This document shows, in pieces, positions 10,905-21,589 of a stretch of 64,000 nt of DNA. Positions within the stretch are counted from its first letter, which is position 1, and each line of letters begins with the position of its first letter. The notes under the pieces were generated by a model that had not been told where the DNA came from, did not search any database, and saw nothing but the letters and a program-made list of their open reading frames with translations. The stretch is from positions 1,364,001 to 1,428,000 of the forward strand of contig OZ251240.1 of the NCBI GenBank assembly GCA_965240325.2, in the 5' to 3' direction. A program made the translations under genes and the position numbers. The stretch is from Rebecca billardiae RCC1528 (Eukaryota; Haptophyta).

Positions 10905-13200
10905 GTCACTGCATTGCGCGCGCCTTCCGCCCAGGCCCCTCGCGCGTGCAGCACCGAGCTGATAGCTGCATCCACCGCCGCCCGCCCGCCGTGGCGCCAT
11001 CCCTGATGCTGCAGCCGCACTCAGCGCGCCAGGGCGCAGGCGCAGCAGCATCGGATGGGAGCGTCTCCAGCGCGCCAGGCGAGGCGAGAGGCGTCAGCGC
11101 GCTCAATGCGCCCGCCGCCCAGGGCCCTCACGCGCACACCGCCGAGCTTTCAGCTCTAGAGACCACCGTCGCCCACCGTAGCACGATCCCTGCTGCTGCC
11201 GCCGCACGCGGCGCGGAGTCGAGCGCAGCCGCTGCTGCCCAAGCTGGGCGCGGGCGCAGCAGCGTCGGATGGCAGCGGCTCGAGCGCCATGGGCGAGGCG
11301 AGCAGCGGCACCGCGCTCGGTGCGCCCACCGCCCACGCCCCTCGGGCGTGCACCGCCGAGCTTCCAGCTCCGTCGACCGCCGCCGCCCGCCGTGGCACCA
11401 TCCCTGCTGCTGCTGCCGCACGCGGCGCGGAGTCGAGCGCTGCTGCTGCTGCCACGGCTGGGCGCGGGCGCAGCAGCACCGGATGGTAGCGGCTCCAGCG
11501 CGATGGGCGAGGCGAGCAGCGTCACGGCGCTCGGTGCGTCCAGCGCCCACGCCCCTCGGGCGTGCACCGCCGAGCTTCCAGCTACGACGACCGCCGCCGC
11601 CCGCCGTGGCACCATCCCTGCTGCTGCCGCCGCACGCGGCGCGGAGTCGAGCGCTGCTGCTGCTGCCACGGCTGGGCGCGGGCGCAGCAGCACCGGATGG
11701 TAGCGGCTCCAGCGCGATGGGCGAGGCGAGCAGCGTCACGGCGCTCGGTGCGTCCAGCGCCCACGCCCCTCGGGCGTGCACCGCCGAGCTTCCAGCTACG
11801 ACGACCGCCGCCGCCCGCCGTGGCACCATCCCTGCTGCTGCCGCCGCACGCGGCGCGGAGTCGAGCGCTGCTGCTGCTGCCCAAGCTGGGCGCGGGCGCA
11901 GCAGCACCGGATGGCAGCGGCTCCAGCGCGATGGGCGAGGCGAGCAGCGTCACGGCGCTCGGTGCGTCCAGCGCCTATGCCCCTCGGGCGTGAACCGCCG
12001 AGCTGACAGCTGCGTCGACCGCCGCCGCCCGCCGTGGCACCATCCCTGCTGCTGCCGCCGCACGCGGCGCGGAGTCGAGCGCTGCTGCTGCTGCCACGGC
12101 TGGGCGCGGGCGCAGTAGCACCGGATGGCAGCGGCTCCAGCGCGATGGGCGAGGCGAGCAGCGTCACGGCGCTCGGTGCGTCCAGCGCCCACGCCCCTTG
12201 GGCGTGCACCGCCGAGCTTCCAGCTACGTCGACCGCCGCCGCCCGCCGTGGCACCATCCCTGCTGCTGCCGCCGCACGCGGCGCGGAGTCGAGCGCTGCT
12301 GCTGCTGCCACGGCTGGGCGCGGGCGCAGCAGCGTCGGATGGCAGCGGCTCCAGCGCCATGGGCGAGGCGAGCAGCGCCACGGCGCTCGGTACGCCCACC
12401 GCCCACGCCCCTCGGGCGTGCACCGCCGAGCTGACAGCTCCGTCGACCGCCGCCGCCCGCCGTGGCACCATCCCTGCTGCTGCCGCCGCACGCGGCGCGG
12501 AGTCGAGCGCTGCTGCTGCTGCCCGCGCGGGCGCAGCAGCACCGGATGGCAGCGGCTCCAGCGCGATGGGCGAGGCGAGCAGCGTCACGGCGCTCGATGC
12601 GCCCACCGCCCACGCCCCTCGGGCGTGCACCGCCGAGCTGACAGCTCCGTGGACCGCCGCCGCCCGCCGTGGCACCATCCCTGCTGCTGCTGCCGCACAC
12701 GGCGCGGAGTTGAGCGCAGCTGCTGATGCCCCGGCTGGGCGCGGGCGCAGCAGCACCGGATGGCAGCGGCTCCAGCGCGATGGTCGAGGCGAGCAGCGTC
12801 ACCGCGCTCGGTGCGTCCAGCGCCCACGCCCCTCGGGCGTGCACCGCCGAGCTGACAGCTACGTCGACCGCCGCCGCCCGCCGTGGCACCATCCCTGCCG
12901 CTGCCCGCGGCGGGGAGTTGAGCGCAGCTGCTGCTGCCCAAGCTGGGCGCAGGCACAGCAGCACCAGATGGCGACGCCTCCAGCGCGCTGGGCAGTGCCG
13001 TGGGCGCATCGAACAGCGTCACCGTGCTCGGCGCGTCCGTCGTCCAGGCCCGTCGAACCAGTGACACCAAGCTGTCAGCCGCGGCGACCGCCGTCATCCG
13101 CGCAGGACCATCCCAGCGGCCCAGCTGCTGCCGCCGCGTGCGGCGTAGAGTCGAGCGCCCCTCATCCTGCCTGCAGCGTGGGGCGCAGGTGTTTGAAGCA
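10905..13200 (-). repeat. 214-bp satellite array, reverse orientation
   Basis: About 10-11 units of the same repeat as 6560-10085, reverse-complemented, with a 214-bp period (the unit starting near 11562 recurs near 11776). Units near 10905-11100 and 12950-13200 are degenerate, as in the left array. The array is shorter than its mirror, so copy number changed independently after inversion. Confidence 0.9.
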
Positions 13201-13328
13201 GCACCGGGCGGTTGGTCCTGCGCTCCTGGGCACGGCTATGCACCTGTTGGGCTCATGGATGCGGGGGAATGCCAGCGCCCGCCATGCGTGCTCAGTCTAT
13301 CAGCCTCACTGAGCAGAGCAGCACCTGA

Positions 13329-15017
13329 CATCTGCTCACACAGCTGTGGCGCTGCCGTCTCCTTGCTGTCACGCGCAGAGCAAGTCGAGAAGTGTCTGGC
13401 GACCACCGATGCCAGTGCTGCGCCGACAGGTAGATGTCCACCACCCGGCCGCGCCCGTAGCATGGGCGATGGTGAGATGAGTGCAGCACAGCGCACAGCT
13501 ACGAGCAAGGGTGACGTGCGACGGTGTGGAGGCACGCGTGCTGGCGGCATGCTCCGAGCCCCGTGCTGCGTGCCCCCGGCTGCTTCTCGCCCTTGGTCGT
13601 CTCCTCGTCGATGCCCTCCTCCCCCGTACGCGTGAGCTCTGCGACGCCATCGGGCCAGCCCACCAGCGAACCGTGGGCGTGGCGCCCCGGCTGACGGCTG
13701 GCTGCCATCGCAAGCCACACACGCCTGCACTCGACAACTGGGCCGCCTGAGCCCTGTTGCCGCGTGCACGGCCACATTGTCAAGATCACTACGTACTGTT
13801 GAACCAAGTGTGCACGTTAAATCTTACTACGTACTGTATCATAGTAAACTGTAGATCAGTACAGTACTTCCTTGCCATGGAACTTGAGCTCGGTGGGCGC
13901 CCACGCCCCACGCGGCGAGGGCGACGACGGGCGTACACGGGGCCTGCGGCGGCGGGAAGCGCGCGGACGCGGCCGAGAACATCACGGTCCGGACGCCTCT
14001 CGCCAGCCGCGGACACGCACCGCGCCTCCTCCTTGCAGTTGCACGCTGCTACTTCATCTCGGCCGCCACACGGTGGTTTTGCTGCCGACCGGCTCAAGTT
14101 CCACGGCTGGTCACGATTGGGCGTGCGACCTCGCCACTGGTGCTTGCAAGAAGGTACACGAGTTGGTTGAACTCCCGCGCACCCGCTCTGCGCTCGTCGA
14201 CGCCTTCTGACGGTGACTCGGGGTGCATGCGGGGCAGTGGAATGCAGTGGGTCCGGGCATTGACTCCCAGTCGTCCAGAGCGCAGGCCGCGTAGCGCGGA
14301 TGTGGTGCGCACATGGCCCGGTAATGCGGTCGCGCCATGTCTGACTGGTCTGCCCAAGGCCTGCGGCACCGCGAAACGAGCGCTCGGGAGCGCGTGACGA
14401 GCGTGCCAGCCACGTCGAGGTGGGCCACTTCGCTGGGAAATGTGCCGAGGCTCAAGTTCCACCGAACGCTCCGTACACCAAAGCCCAAGCCCACCAAGGG
14501 CGTTGGTTGGTTGGTCCAACTATCAGCAGACCATCCGATTCCATCCAACCGCAACAGCACTCGCCGCCGCCGGTGATGGGCGGTTGCCGGGGCGCGCGCC
14601 GTCAACGGGCGTCCGAGGCGCTGCGCACGCGTGCATGCCGGTAGCAGGTGCGGAGACGGCGACGACGAGCGAAGCGCGCGAGGTGGAGAGGGGCGCAGTA
14701 GCTTCCAACAGCAGCGCCACCGGGCGCGCCGCCGTCGCGCGCACCGCAGCGCCCGCAGCGCCTTTACGCCGTCGGTGCGCCCCAAGGCACCCCCATCACC
14801 GGTGTCCACCAACGATCAACTCAACAGACCAGGGCTCTGTCGAGAGGCCGCCAACGTCCGACCGACTCAACAGAGCATTCTTCTGTCGAGTCCAGCTGGC
14901 CTCCAAGCTCAACTCAACAGAGCCTGGGCCCTGTTGTCGAGCCCACCCCCCCCCCTCGCCGATCGGCCAACTCAACAGAACATCCTTCTGTTGAGTTGGC
15001 CGAAAAGCGCCAAACCG
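13329..15017 (-). repeat. Right inverted arm
   Basis: Reverse complement of 4698-6392. Short open frames of one arm reappear on the opposite strand of the other with almost the same translation, for example 5971-6240 and 13481-13750. High arm identity means recent origin or gene-conversion-like homogenisation. Confidence 0.9.
14818..15001 (-). repeat. Cluster of terminal hairpins, right arm
   Basis: Mirror of 4714-4896. The perfect 37-nt hairpin is at 14965-15001, and three weaker CTC(A/G)ACAGA/TCTGTTGAG hairpins lie inside it. Confidence 0.8.
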
Positions 15018-15019
15018 TA

Positions 15020-15029
15020 TTGACGAGCG
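15020..15029 (+). repeat. Candidate target-site duplication, right copy
   Basis: TTGACGAGCG, in the same orientation as 4674-4683 and 2 bp outside the last arm base that matches. Confidence 0.45.
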
Positions 15030-17095
15030 ACGAGAAAAATCGGGAGAAATGAGGCGCCCAAAATCCGAAAAAAGGCTTTTTCAGTGGCGAAAATCGGGAT
15101 GGACCAGGCTATTATCGAGTATTCGATATATAAGTAGACCGTGAGTGTGATAATGACTCAGCCCGGCGCCGGCGGCCGACGAGTAACTAGGGCGGCGCGG
15201 GACCGGCGGCGGACGACGCCAGAATGTCGACTTCATATGTCGAGAATAAATATATATCGATCTGCTGCTCGGCGACTGCTCGACGTCACTCACCGTAGGG
15301 GGGCCAAAGTGGCACTGTAGCGTTACTGACGGCCACGAGCGCGGGTCCTAGCGAGTGTTTAGAGCTGATTTCGGGCTGGATAATCATTTGCCCTCTGGAG
15401 GGGTCTGGGCCGGCCATGGAAAAAAATCAGGTGCACATACCCTGAATATAGGGCGTAACGGCTAGTATATTTACTTATTAGAATGAGCCTGAACTTATTG
15501 GAAACGGCATGTAACGGTCGTCCTATATGTGACATATAGACCATGTCGACCTCACTTTGATAGAGCATCTCAGCGAGATCGTTCTGAGTCCCCAGCAGCA
15601 GCAGGTCCCAACATGCGATATAGGCTGTGTACTGGCAGGCTGTCAAATATGTAGTTTCCTAGAAGCCACCGATCGTTACATACCCACTGTGTATATAGGC
15701 GCCGCCATGCTGATGAATACAGCCTCGTCTGATCTCGAGCTGCGAGATACGTTTTCAGACTGTGTATACGGCCACGCGTACGGCGTATTGCAGACATAGT
15801 AGACCCAAAGCACCGGCCCCACGTCCTTAGCCCGGGAGTGCTCTCGGTCATAGTCAAGGTTTAAAGTGACTCGAGCCAACCGTCACCGCTCCCTGGCCGA
15901 GACCTACGAGGCAGGTCAAATCTGTCGTCGTCGCAGTGCGGCACAGTGCCGAGCATGCGATTCGGCAGCAAACGTCTGCTCCAGGCGGTGGCTGGCGTGT
16001 CTGCACCAAACCAGGCTGGATGGGATTGGTCCATATAGGTACGCACTACCCTGTTCCGCGCTATTTCTGGGCTTAGGGGCGGATATTCGGCCTACAGAGG
16101 CTGATCCGGCGCTGTTCGGCGCTCCTGGCTGGCTGCGCGGAGCCCAACGGCAAGCGCCGGCGTGTGCAAGGTGTCAAGATTGAGACGGTCTCTGACGCTC
16201 CCGCCGGTCTTGGGCGCACCAGGGTGCATGAGGGCCCATCTGCATCTGCTTCTGCAGGCATGAGCGTCACAGGGGCGCGCTTGCAGGCACGGTCGAGTGC
16301 ACGTCGGACCTGTCGAATGAGCCAACCGCTGCCTGCGAGCACGTCCGCGACGTCCTGAGAGGCGAATGGGAGGCGCCCAGACGCCATCAGAGGGCACACG
16401 TGACCCATACCCAACGTACTGACCATCGCAAGTGCCACGGCAGGTGCAAACACGGGCCCTACAAGCGGAACATGACGGTTGCGAGCTCCGCGGAGGTGTT
16501 GCGCGCGAGCTCGCGCCGGTCTGCTGACGGCGATTCCGGCGCAGCAGGGCAGGTTAGGCGAGCTGGGCATCCACATACATACATGGGCACTTGGTGCGAG
16601 CATCGATCTCAACTGTGCGAGTTGATCATGAGCCACACCGTGCGGTAGCGTGACGGGCGCACGCAGCGCGCCAATTCAAGCCGGCCGACGCGCGCCGCGC
16701 ACGGCGCGAGATGGCCAAGAAGCGGGTGGTGAGCCGCTGGTGGCGCAAAGGCACGGGTCAGTAGCGCCCACCAGCGTCACGCGCGCGCGCACCCGAGACC
16801 ATCTCGGCGTCTCAAAGGTCGCGAGCGCGCGGCGGTCCACTGCCTCCGGCCGCTCGCGCTGGAGCGGAACCGAGCTCTGAGCGTCCGAAGGCGTGAAGCT
16901 CGATTTTCGAGCGGGGTCCGAGAAAAAGGCTCCGCGCCACCCTAAAAGGCCGAGGGCGGAGCGAAAATGCGACGCGACTTTGCTTTTCATTTTTAAATGG
17001 GCGGTTTGGCCCCCCTACTCACCGTACTGCCGTAGTCATGTACGATCACCGAACGAAGAGTGGTGGCGTGCGCGGCGACAACGCACACATACCGG
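15030..17095. other. Intergenic stretch without a supported gene
   Basis: Mixed-composition sequence. A 187-codon minus-strand frame at 16073-16636 is the longest, but I see no domain, signal peptide or intron support, and it overlaps frames on the other strand. Confidence 0.45.
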
Positions 17096-17862
17096 CTAAG
17101 CATGGCTGCTACCCACGCGCCGACGGCGAGCGGCGCGCGTCGTCACGACCAGCGCCCCAGCCGCCGCCGAGAGCACCACCACGAGCGCGAGCACGCCCGC
17201 AGCCATGCCCATGGCCGCCGGGAGTGCCGGTGTGATGAGCTGCTCGGCCGACGACGCGGCGGGGCCGCTCAGCCAGGACGACGACGGCGTGCCGGCCGCG
17301 AGCTCGGGGCCGTCTTGCAGGTCGCCGTCCCACGGCGCGGCGAGGGCGCGGCCGTGCATGCGGGTCTTGACCATGGTCCTTGCGGCGGATGCGACGATCT
17401 GCGTACGACGCGCGAGGGGCCGGCAGCGCGCGGTGGGCGGCAGCAGGGCTCAGCAGTGCGCGCAGAGCCGCGGCGGCGCGGCGCGCCGAAGCAGGCGCTG
17501 GCACGCGCACGGCGCGGTGGACGCTCTCTCGCCCACCCCGCCAGGCGCGGCGCGCGCGCACCGCGTAGAAGCACAAGGCCCTGCACACTTCCAGTGGAGG
17601 CGGCGACGGCGGCGGCGGTGGTGGTGACGGCGGCGGTGACGGCGGCGGCGGCGGTGGTGATGGCGGCGGCGACGGCGGTGGAGAGGGCGGCGGTGGTGGC
17701 GGTGGCGGCGGTGGTGACGGCGGCGGCAACGGCGGTGGAGAGGGCGGCGGCGGCGGCGGCGGTGACGGCGGCGGCGAGGGAGGCGGCGGGGGCGGCGGCG
17801 AGGGTGGCGGCGAGGGTGGCGGTGGCGGCGGCGGCGAGGGCGGCGGCGAGGGCGGCGGTGAG

Positions 17863-17895
<33 letters not shown>

Positions 17896-18164
17896 GAGGG
17901 TGGCGGCGGCGGCGGCGGCGTGGGCGGCGGCGGCGAGGGCGGCGGCGAGGGCGGCGGCGGCGGCGGCGGCAACGGCGGCGGCGGCGACGGCGGCGGCGAC
18001 GGTGGTGGTGGGGGCGGCGATGGCGGGGGCGAGGGCGGCTCCGGCGGTGGCGGCGGTGAGGGTGGCGGTGAGGGCGGGGGTGGGGGCGGGGGATCAGCAA
18101 AAGAAGCCGCTGCCGACGCCAGCAGAATCATCACGAGCGCGACGACACCATGGGCATGCCGCAT
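17096..18164 (-). CDS. Extensin/pherophorin-like Pro-rich type I membrane protein (intron 17399-17561)
   Basis: I start it at the ATG ending at 18164, because this opens with a clean signal peptide (MRHAHG, then a hydrophobic run ending ASAAASFA). About 165 residues of PPPSPPP-type repeats follow, typical of hydroxyproline-rich wall or matrix glycoproteins. Exon 1 ends at 17562 after VCRALCFYAV. A 163-bp intron (GTGCGCG...TACGCAG) is phase 0 at both ends. Exon 2 (17398-17096) encodes a short linker, a strong membrane helix (GMAAGVLALVVVL) and a basic tail (TRAARRRR). Splicing is what supplies the membrane anchor, since the unspliced frame loses it. A membrane-tethered extracellular rod is inferred. 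No globular domain shows between the repeats and the anchor. Confidence 0.75.
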
Positions 18165-18659
18165 GCCGCCGGTGGGGCACGCTGATTCCGACAAAAGATG
18201 GGCACGCACGTGCGCAACCCCAAACGCGCCTGTGAAGGACAAGGCTGATAAGTAATTAAGTATGGATAGATATGACTGGGTATACGTCCAATAGCCATTG
18301 AATGACGATATGTTTTCATAACTTCTCGCGCCGGTGCGCAATACCTGCGGCTTGTCGCCCACGAAGCTTCATCGAGCTTCGCCTGGCTGCGCACCAGCCC
18401 ATTATTGTAGATGGAGCCGATCGGCGATCATCTTTTGTTTGACGCCCATTCGCTCGTCGCTCGATCGTCGTCAGCATGTATTGTTGATGCGATGTATCAT
18501 CGGCCAATTGTCATGAGTACCAGCGGATCATTTGTTTCACGCCTTGCGCTCGATCGTCGTCGGCGGGTATTTTAGGGTAAGCGCTTGCTGTCGTACGGTG
18601 GTATCAGACTTATGATGCGGAGGTTAATGGACTGGTAGAATTGTCTGATCGTGCGCGCG
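18165..18659. other. Intergenic spacer, no gene seen
   Basis: About 495 bp of moderate GC between the start of the Pro-rich gene and the helicase remnant. It contains two related GATCGTCGTC stretches near 18465 and 18555. It may hold the promoter of the minus-strand gene. Confidence 0.4.
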
Positions 18660-19379
18660 ATGCGCGCGGCGCGCGGGCTGGCCAACGGCACGCCGGGCAT
18701 CGCCGACAGCCTGTGCTTTCACAGCGGCGTCGTGCCCGACGCGGTGCTCGAGGCGTGGCGCGCGAACACGTACGCAGAGCTCGAGATCGCGCCGCCGCTC
18801 TCCGTGAACGTGCGCGTCGGCGGCGACGTCGACGACGAGGGCAACGTGGAGCCGTGCTCGTGGCACGGCATCGATCTGAACGTCGCGTACGAGGTCGAGC
18901 GCGTCGCGGTGGGCGCCGTCGAGCGCGGCGTGCCGGTCGTGCCGGTGACGTGCAGGGCCAACAAGCGCGAGGTGAAGCTCTACTCGCTGTGCGCGGCGCA
19001 GATGGGCGCGCCCGACAGCTTGCGCGTGCGCACGCACTCGTGCATGCCGGCCTTCGCCATGACGGACTACGGCGCGCAGGGGCGCACGTTCGACCGCATC
19101 ATCATGTCGATTTGCGAGCGGCCGCGCGTCTCCCCCGCCATGTCGATGAGCTCCCTGTACGTGATCGTCTCGCGGCCGCGCACGGGCGATGGCCTGCGCG
19201 TGCTGCAGCACGACGGGCGCGCGTTCGAGCGCCTCAAGACCATGCGCCACGACGAGTACGTGTGCGCGTGGGACGACGCGTACAACGAGCAGGGCGACTG
19301 GGAGGACGAGCGCGCGATCGCGGCGCTCGAGCGCGTGCGCGCACTCCGCCAGCCGGGCGGCGCGAACGCTGGGGCATGA
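18660..19379 (+). pseudogene. 5'-truncated Pif1/Helitron-type helicase remnant
   Basis: About 240 codons resemble only the C-terminal part of a superfamily 1B helicase. An LANGTPG motif comes first. Near residues 125-165 there is an AMTDYGAQGRTFDRIIM block, like the TIHKSQGxT motif. SSLYVIVSRPRTGDGLRVL follows, like the (V/A)ALSR motif VI. No Walker A or B region precedes it, and an in-frame stop lies at 18636, so an ATPase core is absent. Pif1-family enzymes and Helitron Rep/helicase proteins share these motifs, and I cannot tell which is the source. The piece is most likely a transposon-derived or duplicated fragment. An unrecognised upstream exon is possible, but none is visible before the divergent gene at 18164. 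Confidence 0.6.
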
Positions 19380-19616
19380 TGATGATGCCACGACTGTCGA
19401 CACACAAGCGGGCCTCGACTGAGGCGAAATCCCGCCTGCTCGCCATCTAAGAGTTATAATAATCTCAATCGGCGCCCGTCGCCGCGCTGTGTTCGACCAG
19501 CCCCACCGGGACAAGGCCGCTAGGCCCCCGCTGTTTTAATGCGATATATCGCGTCCTTGGCCATCATTAATCAGGAACCCTGGATCCTCGTTGTTTATTA
19601 TTGTTGAGCTATCATA

Positions 19617-21589
19617 TGATTAAACTTTTCTGAGGATAGCGCACCAGCAAAATCCCTTGACCGCCATCCGGATTTTACGGAGGCCGCGTTTGGACGCAGA
19701 AACGCGCGATGGCGAGGCCCGCCCTCGCACCACCGCTCTCGCGAGATCGCGACCGTGCGACCTGCGGCGTTGCGCTCGACGCGCTCTTTCTGCTCGGAGG
19801 CCGCGAGGACTCCCAGGTGCGCCAGCTCGCGAGCGCGCACCTTCCTCCTCGCCGCGCTCGCCGAGCACAAGCCGATCTGCAGCAGATGTGCAAGGAGCCG
19901 CATGTGGCCTTCCTCGCGCGCGCGGCACGGCTGCACACGAAAATCGTTAGAGGGCACTTCTCCGCGCATTCTACATTTTGGGGAAAGAACGCCTGAACTG
20001 CACAGAAAGTGCCCTCTAACGCTTCCGCTCCTCGCCGTTGCGTGCACGCGCAAAGGAGCACTGCAAAGGGTGCGACTGGGAGCATTCCTTCTCCCGGGCG
20101 GCCACCACGGCCTCGGAGGTGGTGAGGAACGCGTCGGCGACCACGGCATGGACCACCTCCGTCGCGCCGGACACTCCGGTCGCCCCTCGCCGGACTCCAT
20201 CCTCGCTGCGCGCTGACCGTTTGCCGAGCGGGCTGCCCCCGCCGCCTGCCCGGCGTGTGCCCGCGTGGTGACACAAGATGGTCGAAGGCGTGGCAGCGCG
20301 GTGGTGCGTGCGATCGGGGGACCCCACCTGAGCTACGACACGGGCGCGCGCGCTCATCCGTGCTCATCACGGTGGTGCACGCGCGCGTCGCGCGCTCGTC
20401 GGCTGTCGCGCGCTGACGGCTGGGCTGCTTTGGGGTGTCGGCGGCGGCCACAGCTCGCTGGTACGGGCGCGATGGTGGCTGCGAGTGGTACGCGGCGTTG
20501 CACCAGGTCCATGTGCGTCACGCACGACGCTCGGCCGGCTCGCCCTCGGACCATTGGCTGAGTTCTACTCGCTGCGCGCGCCGCGCGCGGGAGCCGCTCG
20601 GCAGCTGCTCGAGGCGCAAAGTGCGCCCCGCGCGCTGAACGTGGGCACGACGAGGTGGTGCGGCGAGCGTGCGCGGGTGTGTGTGCGTGATGGGCACCCC
20701 CATTGCGCTACTTGCCATGCACATCTGCCTCTCGCCAAGCCTTCGACACGATTGCTGCAAGCGCTGCTCGGAGGCGCGCTCGCGGGCTCGCGCGCGTTTG
20801 AATCTGGGCTCGGCGGCGATCGCGTGGACGAGGAGCAGCGCGGTGCACGGTGGCGGAGCGCGTGCGGAGCGCAGCCTACACCTCCTACACGCTCAATCCA
20901 GACACATCGCGCATGCTCGCGCGACCTCCTCGGTCCATCACGTGCGCGTGCGCGCGCGAGCAGGTGTGCATTCGCCGGGCGCGTTCACGGCGCGCCGCGT
21001 TGGCGCGCGCGCACCGATACCCGTGCGCAGCTCGACGAGCGAGCGCGGTGTGTTTCGATGCGTATGGGGAGGCTCGAATTTACGCGCGCGCACGCGCCGG
21101 CCCTCGCCGCCCCTTCGCTCGCCCACGCCTCATCTGCGCGCTCGGCGTTTGCACGCAGCTGCTCATCCTTTCCAACACGTGCACAAACGAGCAGATAGCG
21201 CTGGGCGAGGTCGATTGGTGCGTCAGATATTCGGCAACGACCAGCCCCGCTCGTGTGCCGCCGCTCGTGCTACTCTTGACGACCACCTCTGGCTCGGTCG
21301 CGCGCACGAGGCTGCTCGCGGGCCCAATCGTGCCGTGTACCGTCAAGCTGTACCGTGCGCAGCGAGGCGCACTCAGACGTCCGCATGGGCTCGCATGCGA
21401 GGGCCCGGCAGTGCGACGCGTCGATGGAGCATGCTCCGGATACGCTTCGGCGCACTTCCCGACGCGCACGAGCCGCTCGAAGGCGCGGAAGGGCGCCCAA
21501 ACGGGGCAACCGCCATTTTGCGCCACTTCGGCCCGGATGGCGGTCAAGGGAAATTGCTGGTGCGCTATCCTCAGAAAAGTTTAATCATA
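19617..21589. mobile_element. TA-flanked DNA element with ~50-bp terminal inverted repeats
   Basis: The left end TGATTAAACTTTTCTGAGGA, with about 30 further bases, is repeated inverted at the right end, with about 3 mismatches in the first 50 bp. Both ends abut TA, the duplication left by Tc1/mariner-type insertion. The interior of about 1.9 kb has overlapping Arg/Ala-rich frames on both strands but no recognisable DDE/D transposase, so I read it as non-autonomous or too diverged to identify. Borders are sharp: flanking sequence outside the TA does not match. Confidence 0.75.
19945..20021. repeat. 77-bp hairpin inside the TA-flanked element
   Basis: A perfect 15-bp inverted repeat, CGTTAGAGGGCACTT and its complement, encloses 47 bp. 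It may be a nested miniature element or a regulatory stem. Confidence 0.7.

Larger units (their letters stand above)
4698..15019. mobile_element. 10.3-kb foldback-like palindromic element with inverted satellite arrays
   Basis: Two arms of about 1.69 kb (4698-6392 and 13329-15017) are near-identical reverse complements. Between them lie two arrays of the same 214-bp repeat, the left on one strand and the right on the other, around a non-repeated centre (10086-10904). Homology stops abruptly at both arm ends. Open frames occur only as arm duplicates or satellite read-through, and I found no transposase, helicase or polymerase motif. The structure fits a non-autonomous foldback-type transposon in which satellite DNA expanded. 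A segmental inverted duplication is the alternative. Confidence 0.7.

Noticed and set aside
6680-12756. Many long open frames (up to about 650 codons) on both strands across the 214-bp arrays
   Set aside because: They are satellite read-through. The 214-bp unit shifts frame each copy and lacks stops, and the products are the same Arg/Ala/Ser-rich peptides in cyclic order.
16073-16636. 187-codon minus-strand frame
   Set aside because: No motif, splice support or compositional signal to separate it from chance in moderate-GC DNA.
17109-17561. Unspliced C-terminus of the Pro-rich protein
   Set aside because: Arg/His-rich nonsense. The spliced frame gives a linker, membrane helix and basic tail.
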